Shown here: piece after piece, positions 1-6,167 of the stretch
Layout of the letters: every line of letters starts with the position of its first letter
How positions within the stretch are numbered: position 1 is the first letter of the stretch
NCBI GenBank assembly: GCA_026985975.1
Contig: JALSPL010000232.1
Span: 1-12,724 of the forward strand
Direction of reading: 5' to 3'
DNA length: 12,724 bases
DNA from: Anaerolineae bacterium
Lineage (GTDB): Bacteria > Chloroflexota > Anaerolineae > J102
Position numbers and translations under genes: made by a program
Notes under the pieces: generated by a model
Databases searched by the model: none
The model's input: the letters and a program-made list of their open reading frames with translations, nothing else
What the model was told of the DNA's origin: nothing

Positions 1-1
1 G

Positions 2-2395
2 TATGTGTTCGACGCCGCAGGCAATTACAGCAAACGGGCCAGCGATTTCGATGGCGACGGGCTGCGCAAAGAACTGGACCCGGACAACGACAACGACGGC
101 TCGCCCGACGGCTGCGAGGACGTCAACCGCAACGGCATCCTGAATGGCGGCGAGACTGACAACTTCGACGCCTCCGACTCCCAGGCCTGCGTCCCGCACT
201 TCAAAATCCTTTATCCTCTGAAGGACAACCAGGAAAACGCCGGCGATCCCGGCGATCCCGACAAGATTTTGGTGCAGGTGAGCACGGCTGCGCCCGCGGG
301 CTGGACGGTTTCGCTGACGCCTGCGGACTTCAGCGTGGAAATCGGCGGCCGCAACGCCCCGGTTTTGGCCCTCTACCCCTCGGCCGACACGCACTTCTTG
401 GTGGTGCAGGCCCCCACCCAACCCGGCGCCGCCTACTATGACCTGAAGGTGAGCCTGGCGGGCGCGGGCGACGACAGCCAGGAGAATGCGGTCTATTATC
501 TGCCCAAAAATCCCGATGACGAAGTCATTGTGCTGGATCGCTCGGGCAGCATGAGCGCCCACGACAAGATCGGCGCCGCCAAAAACGCGGCCAGCGCCTT
601 CGTCGACTTTCTGGATGACGGCGACGCGGTGGGCATGGTCAGCTTCGCCTCCTCCGCGTCGGTGGATTACGCGCTGCACACGATCACCGGCCCGGGCGAG
701 CGAGCCGCGGCCATCACCGCCATCGATGGCCTGGCCGCCGGCGGAACCACGGCGTTGGGCCAGGGCGCGCAAACCGGCTACGGCCAGCTCACCGCCCATG
801 GCGATCCGGCGCATGATTGGGCGCTGGTGTTGCTCAGCGATGGCTGGGAGAACGAGCCGCCCTACTGGGCCGATGTGGCCGGGAGCATTACCGGCGCGGT
901 GGTGCACACCGTGGCCCTGGGCGAAGATGCCGACAAAGCCCTGTTGCAAAGCATCGCCGGAGCCAAGCACGGCAACTACTTCTATGTGGATGTCAACCCC
1001 TTCGTGGCCCAGGCGGCCGCGGCCGACCTCAACGGCGGCCCGCCCCTGGCCATCCCCGACACCCTGCCCAATCGTCTGGCCGACGTTTACACCGCCATCG
1101 GCGAACTCACCCACGGTTATCAGCGCTGGGCGGAACGCACAGGCCAGGCCGGGGAAGGCAAGATTTTCCGGTTTATGGTGGACGTGCCAACGAAAGCGCC
1201 CCGGGCCATCTTTTCCCTCAACTGGAATGATTCTGCGGGAGAGCTGGAGATGGCTTTGCAGAATCCCAAGGGCCAACCCGTCACGCCCGACGCGGAGCGC
1301 AAAGATGACACCCATCAGCAACTGGTGGTGAAAAAGCCGCTGCCCGGTCGCTGGTTGGTGACCGTGCGCATCCTCAAGCCAACGGCCGAATATCACTTCA
1401 TGCTCTCGGGCAAGAGCCGGACGAGTTTGCTGGCTGCGGTGGGCGGGCGGCCCGAAAACCGCACCGTGGGCGTTCCCGTTCCCATCTACGGCGTCCTCAC
1501 CGACGAGAAGCCGATCCCCGGGGCCGAGGTTTACGCGCTGGTGGCGGGCCCGGGCCTGGGGCCTGACGCAGGCGCCGCAGCCGTCGGCTCCCGCACCATC
1601 CGCCTTTATGACGATGGGCGGCATGGCGACGGCAAGGCCGATGACGGCGTGTATGGCAATTGGCTGAAGGGAACCACGCAGCCGGGCGGTTACAGCGTGA
1701 AGGTGGCGGCGTCGGGCGAGAACCATGACGGCGAACCCTTCTTGCGCTACGCCAGCGTTGGTTTCAACGTGCGCCCCCGGGCCGCGTATCTGTGGAACGA
1801 GGATCTGGATGCCGCCCTGGATTACGAAAAACTGCTGGAGGCCCACGGCTGGTCGGTGGACTTGATGCGGCTGGATGAAGTGGTTTCAGCGGACCTGCGC
1901 CCCTATTCCCTCATCCTCGTCGGGCCCGAGACCGGCAGCGGTTATCATTTCGATGATGCAGCCGCCGCCAACGCCCTGGCCCAGTGGAACATTCCCATCC
2001 TGGGCCTGGGCCAGGGCGGCGCCGCCCTCTTTGCCGAACTCGATCTCTTCATCAACTACGGCCAGACCTGGTTCTCGAACAACAACCAGGTTTACGCGGT
2101 GGAACCGGCCAGCGATTTCTGGAACGAACCCCTGCACATCGCCCTCAACCCCAAAAATCCTCTGGCGACGCTGTATCCCCGGCCGCTGACGGAACTGGGC
2201 GTTTACATCCCTGATCCCCGCCCCGGGATCACGCCCATCGCCCGGGAGCGCACCAACAGGACGCACTATCCGGTGGTGCAAGAGCTGCGGCGCGGGCGCA
2301 AATTCGCGCTGTGGGGCTACAACGCCGGGCCCGCGGCCATGACGTCGGACGGGCGCAAGCTGCTGGTGAATCTCAGCCAGGCGCTCGGGCGCTAA
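2..2395 (+). CDS. Secreted VWA-domain protein with Ca-binding repeats and GATase-like C-terminus (5' partial)
   Basis: The frame is open to the window edge, so the true N-terminus (presumably a signal peptide) lies upstream; residue numbers count from the GTG at 5. Residues 13-58 are rich in DxDGDG/DxDNDG patterns typical of thrombospondin type 3-like calcium-binding repeats. Residues about 172-330 form a von Willebrand A domain with an intact MIDAS: D178-x-S180-x-S182, T248/T249 in GGTT, and D279 in LLSDG. Residues about 470-592 look like the beta-rich region seen after VWA in CLCA-like or choice-of-anchor proteins, including a DDGRHGDGKADDGVYG stretch. Residues about 593-796 alternate strands and helices (YLWNED, LILVGPETG, IPILGLGQGG) like a class I glutamine amidotransferase or ThuA fold, but I see no catalytic Cys. 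The likely role is extracellular metal-dependent adhesion or binding; the ligand is unknown. The gene ends with TAA, followed by a decayed zone. Confidence 0.85.
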   Translation, partial: YVFDAAGNYSKRASDFDGDGLRKELDPDNDNDGSPDGCEDVNRNGILNGGETDNFDASDSQACVPHFKILYPLKDNQENAGDPGDPDKILVQVSTAAPAGWTVSLTPADFSVEIGGRNAPVLALYPSADTHFLVVQAPTQPGAAYYDLKVSLAGAGDDSQENAVYYLPKNPDDEVIVLDRSGSMSAHDKIGAAKNAASAFVDFLDDGDAVGMVSFASSASVDYALHTITGPGERAAAITAIDGLAAGGTTALGQGAQTGYGQLTAHGDPAHDWALVLLSDGWENEPPYWADVAGSITGAVVHTVALGEDADKALLQSIAGAKHGNYFYVDVNPFVAQAAAADLNGGPPLAIPDTLPNRLADVYTAIGELTHGYQRWAERTGQAGEGKIFRFMVDVPTKAPRAIFSLNWNDSAGELEMALQNPKGQPVTPDAERKDDTHQQLVVKKPLPGRWLVTVRILKPTAEYHFMLSGKSRTSLLAAVGGRPENRTVGVPVPIYGVLTDEKPIPGAEVYALVAGPGLGPDAGAAAVGSRTIRLYDDGRHGDGKADDGVYGNWLKGTTQPGGYSVKVAASGENHDGEPFLRYASVGFNVRPRAAYLWNEDLDAALDYEKLLEAHGWSVDLMRLDEVVSADLRPYSLILVGPETGSGYHFDDAAAANALAQWNIPILGLGQGGAALFAELDLFINYGQTWFSNNNQVYAVEPASDFWNEPLHIALNPKNPLATLYPRPLTELGVYIPDPRPGITPIARERTNRTHYPVVQELRRGRKFALWGYNAGPAAMTSDGRKLLVNLSQALGR

Positions 2396-2477
2396 GTGAC
2401 CGTCTAAAAATCACTTCTCGAGTGTTGTGTTTTTGGTCTTGCACCAACTATCTCCCGGGGATAGTCGTTATCTCCGG

Positions 2478-2550
2478 GACGAAAATAGACGAAACTGGAC
2501 GAAGGTGGACGATTTCTTCGTCGATTTTCGTCCATTCGTCTATCTTCGTC
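2478..2550. repeat. Imperfect long palindrome built from GACGAA units
   Basis: GACGAA or GACGAT occurs at 2478, 2488, 2498 and 2508, a 10-bp period. The complement TTCGTC occurs at 2516, 2525, 2535 and 2545 with near-matching spacing. The left arm (2478-2513) and the reverse complement of the right arm (2516-2550) align with few mismatches and one 2-base gap, so a single strand could fold into a stem of roughly 33 pairs. It sits in the gap after the VWA gene with no coding sense. It could be an intergenic repeat family, a protein-binding array or an mRNA-end structure; it lacks a clear U-tract. Confidence 0.6.
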
Positions 2551-2581
2551 GGCGTTCTGCGCCTTTATTTGGCGATTGCGC

Positions 2582-2626
2582 CAGCGCGGCGTCTCCGCTG
2601 CGTCATAGCACGGGGACGCCGCGCTG
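2582..2626. other. Strong GC hairpin over the stop of the RarD-like fragment
   Basis: Sixteen bases at 2582-2597 pair with 2611-2626 with one G-T position, around a 13-base loop. The stop codon of the minus-strand RarD-like tail (2603-2605) lies in the loop. There is no U-run on either side, so a classical terminator is not supported. It may stabilise or mark an mRNA 3' end. Confidence 0.5.
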
Positions 2627-2737
2627 CGCCCGGATGTTATCGAAGATAAAAACGCCCACGGCCGCCCAGATGATGGCAAAGCCGAACAAACGCCCGAAGG
2701 TGAAAGGCTCGCGATAAAGGAAGACGCCGATGAGAAC
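2603..2737 (-). pseudogene. C-terminal remnant of a RarD/EamA-like transporter
   Basis: The last 44 residues of this frame, beginning LIGVFLYREPFTFGRLFGFA and ending FDNIRAQRGVPVL, resemble the C-terminal helix and tail of RarD-type EamA permeases. In those proteins a motif like GVFLYGEPFT starts the last helix, followed by GFxxIWxAL and a short basic tail. Nothing upstream in the frame resembles the other nine helices: it runs into a different protein instead. I read it as a transporter-gene fragment left by a deletion or insertion. The family match is from memory and a search could overturn it. Confidence 0.6.
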
Positions 2738-3148
2738 CGGCATGCCGCTGGGGGTGCGCAGGTCGATGCACTGGCCGGTGCGCAGGTTCTTGATCCAGTT
2801 CACTTCCATGTGATCCGGGCTCTCGAAGCCTTCCAGCTCGATGGGGTCGCCCGGTTGCAGGTCGATGCCGTTGTCGGCCCACCACCAGGGCGGGCCCAGC
2901 ATGGCGTCGCGTTACACGCCGTTCTGATCGGCGAAGGTGAGCGCGTTGTCCACCACGCTCACCACCTGGCCCGAGAAGTGCAGCGTCGGGCCGGTGGGCT
3001 GACCGGACTGGGCGCCGCGGCCCTGCCCCGGCTGGATGGGATTGTTGGGGTCGGGCGTGGCCCGCAGCCAGGGCGGCCCGCCCCCCTGCTCGGTTCCGCG
3101 CGCGGGTTCTGCACCCAGGTGGCGGTGGATTCCCGTCAGACATGCCAA
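2738..3148 (-). pseudogene. Broken OB-like hypothetical gene with in-frame TAA
   Basis: One minus-strand frame runs from a TTG at 3148 into the RarD-like tail, interrupted by a single TAA at 2912-2914. Before the stop it reads SGQVVSVVDNALTFADQNGV, after it RDAMLGPPWWWADNGIDLQP and then GDPIELEGF and NLRTGQCIDLR. The two halves look like one small beta domain (GPPWWW, GxxLxxGDxxxxxGF, TGQxxxLR), a pattern I associate with short uncharacterised Chloroflexota proteins. TAC to TAA or CAA to TAA would explain the stop. The N-terminal 40 residues are Pro/Gly/Gln-rich without a signal peptide. Further upstream another frame reads NANRAGNTFFDPIGMSDG, so there may also be a frameshift near 3100-3143. 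The fragment lies directly downstream of, and co-oriented with, the DUF2202 gene. Confidence 0.6.
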
Positions 3149-3182
3149 TCGGGTCGAAAAACGTGTTTCCGGCCCGATTGGC
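3144..3182. repeat. Perfect 10-bp inverted repeat, likely hairpin after DUF2202 gene
   Basis: GCCAATCGGG (3144-3153) faces CCCGATTGGC (3173-3182). The 19 bases between them are partly self-complementary (AAAAAC against GTGTTT). It begins 25 bases after the stop of the minus-strand DUF2202 gene, so it could act as that gene's 3' hairpin. No U-run follows on the minus strand, so it is not a standard intrinsic terminator. Confidence 0.5.
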
Positions 3183-3206
3183 GTTGATGAGCGTCAGATT
3201 GTGTCG

Positions 3207-4160
3207 TTAGCTGGTGGGGGTGCGATGGATGGCCTGACCATTGCCGCCTCGCTGACCGTGGCCGCCCTGGCCTTGACCCTGGCCGTGTCCGCCATGACCG
3301 CCCTGGCCCTGACCACCTTGACCATGACCGCCCTGACCATGACCGCCCTGGCCTTGCCCACCCTGACCATGACCATGGCTATTGCTGGCGGCCATGATGG
3401 CGTCGAATGTGGCCTGGTCGATGTACTGGGGCGTGTAGGTCTCGCCGGTCTGCTGTTGCAGTGTGCCCACAAAGGCCCGCATGTGGTTCTCGGAACCGGC
3501 CAGCAAGCTCTTGTACACCTGTTGGATGTCCGCGTTATCGGTGTCGGCCACAGCTTTTTGCAGGTCGAAGATGTCCACATCCTCGATGGTGGCGCCCACC
3601 TTCAGGGCGTCGGCCACAGACTGGCCGCCTTGCTCGATCAACTGATTGTAGAGCGCTTGCAGGTCGGGGTCGGTGAAGACGCCCACGGGGTTGTCGCCCA
3701 CCGGGTCTTCGAGACCGTAGCGCTCCAGCAGGACGCCCACGGCATCCATGTGCTGCTGTTCGGCTTTGCTGATGTTGGTGAAGACTGGCAGGTTCCACTG
3801 CTCGCCCAGGGTGATGTACACGTCCCGGGCCAGTTTCTCTTCCTCACGCATGTGCAGCAGGTCTGCGATCTCCTGGTCGTCCACCTCGCCCGCGGGGGGC
3901 AGGTTGGCGCTCATGTCCATCTGGTCGCCCTGGGCCTGACGGGCGGCGCCGTGGCCGCCATTGGCTCCCTGCTGACCGTAGCCGCCGCCCTGTTGCATGG
4001 TCGTGTTGGCGGGGTTGCTCTGCTGAATGGTCTGCACGACCGGTGCGGCGTCGTTGACGGCGGCGCTATCTTCCGCGGAAGCCGTGGTTCCGCAGGCCGC
4101 CAGGGTCAACGCCAAAGCGCCGACGGCAATGGTTGCGATGAATGTCTTGGTGCGTTTCAT
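3207..4160 (-). CDS. DUF2202 ferritin-like lipoprotein with Gly/His/Gln tail
   Basis: The 317-residue product starts at the ATG at 4160, preceded by GGAGG eight bases upstream; a longer in-frame extension to 4436 has no such site. Residues 1-23 are a lipoprotein signal (MKRTK, hydrophobic core, LTLAAC lipobox with C23), so the protein is expected to be membrane-anchored outside the cytoplasm. A Gln/Gly-rich linker (about 55-80) leads to the DUF2202 domain (about 92-260): MREEEKLARDVY (E106-E108), KAEQQHM (E134, H137), IEDVDIFDL (E195) and SENHMRAF (E224, H226). The E and ExxH-like positions suit a four-helix ferritin-like metal site; the family's function is not established. Residues 263-309 are nearly all G, H and Q, suggesting an added metal-binding tail. 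Expression probably depends on the repeat-rich promoter at 4241-4302. Confidence 0.88.
   Translation of the reverse strand: MKRTKTFIATIAVGALALTLAACGTTASAEDSAAVNDAAPVVQTIQQSNPANTTMQQGGGYGQQGANGGHGAARQAQGDQMDMSANLPPAGEVDDQEIADLLHMREEEKLARDVYITLGEQWNLPVFTNISKAEQQHMDAVGVLLERYGLEDPVGDNPVGVFTDPDLQALYNQLIEQGGQSVADALKVGATIEDVDIFDLQKAVADTDNADIQQVYKSLLAGSENHMRAFVGTLQQQTGETYTPQYIDQATFDAIMAASNSHGHGQGGQGQGGHGQGGHGQGGQGQGGHGGHGQGQGQGGHGQRGGNGQAIHRTPTS
3234..3374 (-). repeat. Short-unit tandem repeat coding for the G/H/Q tail
   Basis: The 3' end of the DUF2202 gene repeats units of about 9 to 15 bases encoding GQGGH and GQGG. Near-identical copies make slippage and length variation between strains likely. 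On the other strand the same bases keep a long shadow frame open. Confidence 0.8.
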
Positions 4161-4240
4161 TGTTATATCCTCCATGAATGGTAGGGGTGAATGTCGTTGT
4201 GTTTGCCGAGGGGATGACTGTCGTCCTCGACTCTGATTCC

Positions 4241-4269
4241 AGTATACCGGGAGATTTTGGAGAAATTGA
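4241..4269 (-). promoter_or_regulatory. Probable DUF2202 promoter with weak -35
   Basis: On the minus strand TATACT (complement of 4241-4246) is a good -10. Seventeen bases upstream is TCAATT (4264-4269), a poor -35, and direct repeats overlap it. This fits an activator-dependent promoter with a start near 4234 and a leader of about 74 bases. Confidence 0.55.
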
Positions 4270-4302
4270 GGAGAAAATGTGGAGATTTTATGGAGATTTG
4301 CC
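4250..4302 (-). promoter_or_regulatory. Five GGAGA direct repeats, mostly 11-bp period (response-regulator-like box)
   Basis: GGAGA starts at 4250, 4259, 4270, 4281 and 4292, each followed by an A/T-rich stretch; the last four are exactly 11 bp apart. Relative to the predicted minus-strand start they span about -17 to -68, covering the -35. Eleven-bp direct repeats of a 5-7 bp core plus AT-rich filler are typical of PhoB/OmpR-class sites. No OmpR-type regulator is encoded here; the one response regulator present is NarL-type. Confidence 0.55.
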
Positions 4303-4479
4303 AATTCACACTGGGGAAAAACGCTTTGAGGACAATCGCACCACGCCCGGTGGGAGAGATGACCCTGTTTATTTCGGGTAGATGATCTTACACTTGAAGT
4401 ATCAGGAATTGTTGGCTTCGTCCAGAAGCAAGCCAATCGTCTATCGGTTCATTCAAGCCACTCATCAGGAGGCAATCAC

Positions 4480-5019
4480 ATGTTCGGTTTATCGTTTACG
4501 CCCCGAGAATTTTGGGCAGTCATCCACGGCATGATTCTCGGAGGCCTGTTTCTCATCTCCTTCGCCGGCGGTCTGGCGGGCCTGTACATGATGCGCCCGC
4601 AATGGATGACCGTAGAGGGTCTGCGGAAGCAAGCGCATTATCTGGTGACAGGCGCCTGGATCATGGCAGTGGTGGCCTGGCTGACGGTGATCACCGGCAC
4701 CTATATTGTGTATCCCTGGTATCGGGCCAAACCGCCCGAGGGCGCTGATCTCACCATGTATCCCCGTTCTTTTCTCAAGGCAAATGAGGCTATCGCCGCC
4801 TGGCACAACTTCGGCATGGAATGGAAAGAGCATGTGGCCTGGTTCGCACCCATTCTGGCCACGGTGGTGGCTTACATTGTCTGGCGCTATCGAGATCAAC
4901 TGGCCGAGGATGATCGCCTGCGCAAATACACCATCATCTTCTTCGTCCTCGCCTTCCTGGCCGCGGCCGTCGCAGGTCTGTTGGGCGCTTTGATCACCAA
5001 GGCGGCTCCCGTCGCCTGA
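4480..5019 (+). CDS. Four-helix membrane protein with conserved-looking histidines (unnamed)
   Basis: The 179-residue product starts at the ATG with AGGAGG seven bases upstream. Four membrane segments are visible at about 12-37, 53-79, 117-136 and 150-173. Four histidines sit in or next to them: H16, H53, H109 and H118, with aromatic-rich surroundings (AWHNFGMEWKEHVAW). That arrangement suits a b-type heme or other metal site, but no named family motif proves it. I believe homologues occur next to a small partner like the following gene, but cannot name the family. It is 55 bases ahead of the 111-residue gene and shares its terminator, so the two probably form an operon. A weak -10 candidate, TACACT, lies at 4389-4394. 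The gap before it is divergent with DUF2202, so the GGAGA repeats could affect both directions. Confidence 0.8.
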   Translation: MFGLSFTPREFWAVIHGMILGGLFLISFAGGLAGLYMMRPQWMTVEGLRKQAHYLVTGAWIMAVVAWLTVITGTYIVYPWYRAKPPEGADLTMYPRSFLKANEAIAAWHNFGMEWKEHVAWFAPILATVVAYIVWRYRDQLAEDDRLRKYTIIFFVLAFLAAAVAGLLGALITKAAPVA

Positions 5020-5074
5020 CGCTCCCCTCATCCGCCCCCTGCTCCCATTCATTTTCTATCAGGAGACATTTATC

Positions 5075-5410
5075 ATGACAAGCAATACCTCAAGTCACAT
5101 CCCCTCCGGTCCCGCGGCGGCCGCTTTCCTCTCCGGCGCCATTGGTCTATTCGTCATCGGCCTGCTGACGACGCTTTCAGAAGCCAGCCACGCCGTCGGC
5201 AACGCCCTCAACTGGTACGATCCCTCGGGCTCGCTGGTGGGCAAGACGGGCGTGGGCATCATCGTCTGGCTCATTGCCTGGTTCTTCCTCAATAAGAAAT
5301 GGCAAGATGAGGAGGTGAATCTCAAAAGCATGTTCACCTGGGCCATCATCATCGCCGCCCTGGGCTTTTTGCTGACATTCCCGCCCTTCTTCTCCGTTTT
5401 CAAAGGCTAA
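5075..5410 (+). CDS. Small three-helix membrane protein (unnamed)
   Basis: The 111-residue product has AGGAGA upstream of its ATG (5075). It shows a Ser/Pro-rich start and membrane segments at about 14-34, 57-73 and 87-105. The loop LNWYDPSGSLVGKT between the first two helices and the end GFLLTFPPFF look family-specific and recur, as far as I recall, in small membrane proteins of several phyla with no assigned function. There are few charged residues in the helices and no cofactor motif. Close spacing to the upstream gene and a shared terminator suggest the two proteins work in one membrane complex. Confidence 0.8.
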   Translation: MTSNTSSHIPSGPAAAAFLSGAIGLFVIGLLTTLSEASHAVGNALNWYDPSGSLVGKTGVGIIVWLIAWFFLNKKWQDEEVNLKSMFTWAIIIAALGFLLTFPPFFSVFKG

Positions 5411-5447
5411 CGCCTCCAGCGCACCATACAGAAACGCTCAAAACCCC

Positions 5448-5482
5448 AACGCCCCCGGAATTCCGAGGGCGTTTTTTCTTTT
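5448..5482 (+). terminator. Intrinsic terminator of the 4480-5410 operon
   Basis: AACGCCC (5448-5454) pairs with GGGCGTT (5467-5473), with CGG/CCG continuing inside around AATT. The stem runs into TTTTTTCTTTT. On the minus strand a GGGGTTTT tail follows the same stem, so it may also stop the converging response-regulator transcript, whose gene ends at 5508. Confidence 0.9.
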
Positions 5483-5507
5483 CATTCCCCGTCTTGCGCC
5501 CGCTTGC

Positions 5508-6167
5508 TCAGTCAGGCGGTGCGAACATTTCGATGTGGTTGCGCACGGCGTAGATGGCCGCTTCGATGCGATTGGAAAGTCCGAGTTTGCTCAGAATCGC
5601 ACTGACGTGATTGCGCACGGTGGTGGGGCTGAGATGGAGCTCTTTTCCGATCTCGGCATTGCTCTTGCCCTGGGCCACCAGCAACAACACCTGCATCTCT
5701 CGCTCACTGAGCTCGTGAAAAGCCGAGGCGGAGGAGGAGCGTTCCAGTTGGCGCACGCGTTTCAGCACCCGCACCGTGATCTGCGGGTCCAGCACCGCGT
5801 CGCCCGCGCCCACGGCCCGAATCGCCCGCAACAACTCATCGACGCTGATCTGCTTGAGCACATAGCCCGCGGCGCCGCTGTTGATGGCGTCCATCACCAG
5901 GTCATCATCCGCGTAGGAGGTCAGCATCAGCACCTGGCAAGGGAAGCTCCGACGGATGATCCGACAGGCGTCGATGCCGCTGCCATCGGGCAGGCGCACG
6001 TCCAACAGCGCCACGTCCGGCTCGAACTGACGACACAGACGCACAGCTTCGGCCGCGGTCCCCGCTTCGGCCACCACCTCCATGTCGGGTTCATCGTTCA
6101 GCAGGGAGCGCAGCCCCAGGCGAACGACCTCATGATCATCCACCAACAAAAGCCGTAAACGTTTCAT
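5508..6167 (-). CDS. NarL/FixJ-family response regulator
   Basis: The 219-residue product has a receiver domain (1-120): acidic pair D10/D11, phospho-acceptor D56 in LLDVRLPDG, T83 and K105 (YVLKQ). A linker leads to a LuxR-type helix-turn-helix at about 153-210 (LSEREMQVLLLVAQGKSNAEI). All key residues are present, so it should be a phosphorylation-controlled cytoplasmic transcription factor of the DevR/LiaR kind. The ATG at 6167 follows AGGAGA by a few bases and lies inside the end of the kinase gene, an overlap of 32 bases that implies translational coupling. Its target is unknown; kinase, regulator and membrane operon converge here, which does not by itself show control. Confidence 0.95.
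   Translation of the reverse strand: MKRLRLLLVDDHEVVRLGLRSLLNDEPDMEVVAEAGTAAEAVRLCRQFEPDVALLDVRLPDGSGIDACRIIRRSFPCQVLMLTSYADDDLVMDAINSGAAGYVLKQISVDELLRAIRAVGAGDAVLDPQITVRVLKRVRQLERSSSASAFHELSEREMQVLLLVAQGKSNAEIGKELHLSPTTVRNHVSAILSKLGLSNRIEAAIYAVRNHIEMFAPPD

Noticed and set aside
2396..2440. Terminator for the VWA gene
   Set aside because: AAGTGA/TCACTT and CACT/AGTG can pair weakly and a short T-run follows at about 2429, but the stems are only 4-6 bp with a poor U-tract; not enough for a call.
2900..2914. Recoded stop (selenocysteine or pyrrolysine) in the broken gene
   Set aside because: The stop is TAA, which is not used for either, and the gene has other signs of decay.
3234..3374. CRISPR array
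   Set aside because: The repeats are short, unspaced and in frame as Gly/His/Gln codons; there are no unique spacers or cas genes.
3036..4184. Long plus-strand frame (382 codons) opposite DUF2202
   Set aside because: It is the mirror of the DUF2202 gene; its low-complexity Thr/Leu/Ala stretches come from the G/H/Q repeat. The minus strand has the signal peptide, domain and ribosome site.
4161..4436. N-terminal extension of DUF2202 by 92 residues
   Set aside because: It crosses the promoter and repeat region, has no ribosome site, and would hide the lipoprotein signal at 4160.
5535..6158. Plus-strand frame of 207 codons opposite the response regulator
   Set aside because: Shadow of a gene with all receiver and HTH motifs; the His/Gln-rich translation is typical of an antisense frame in GC-rich DNA.
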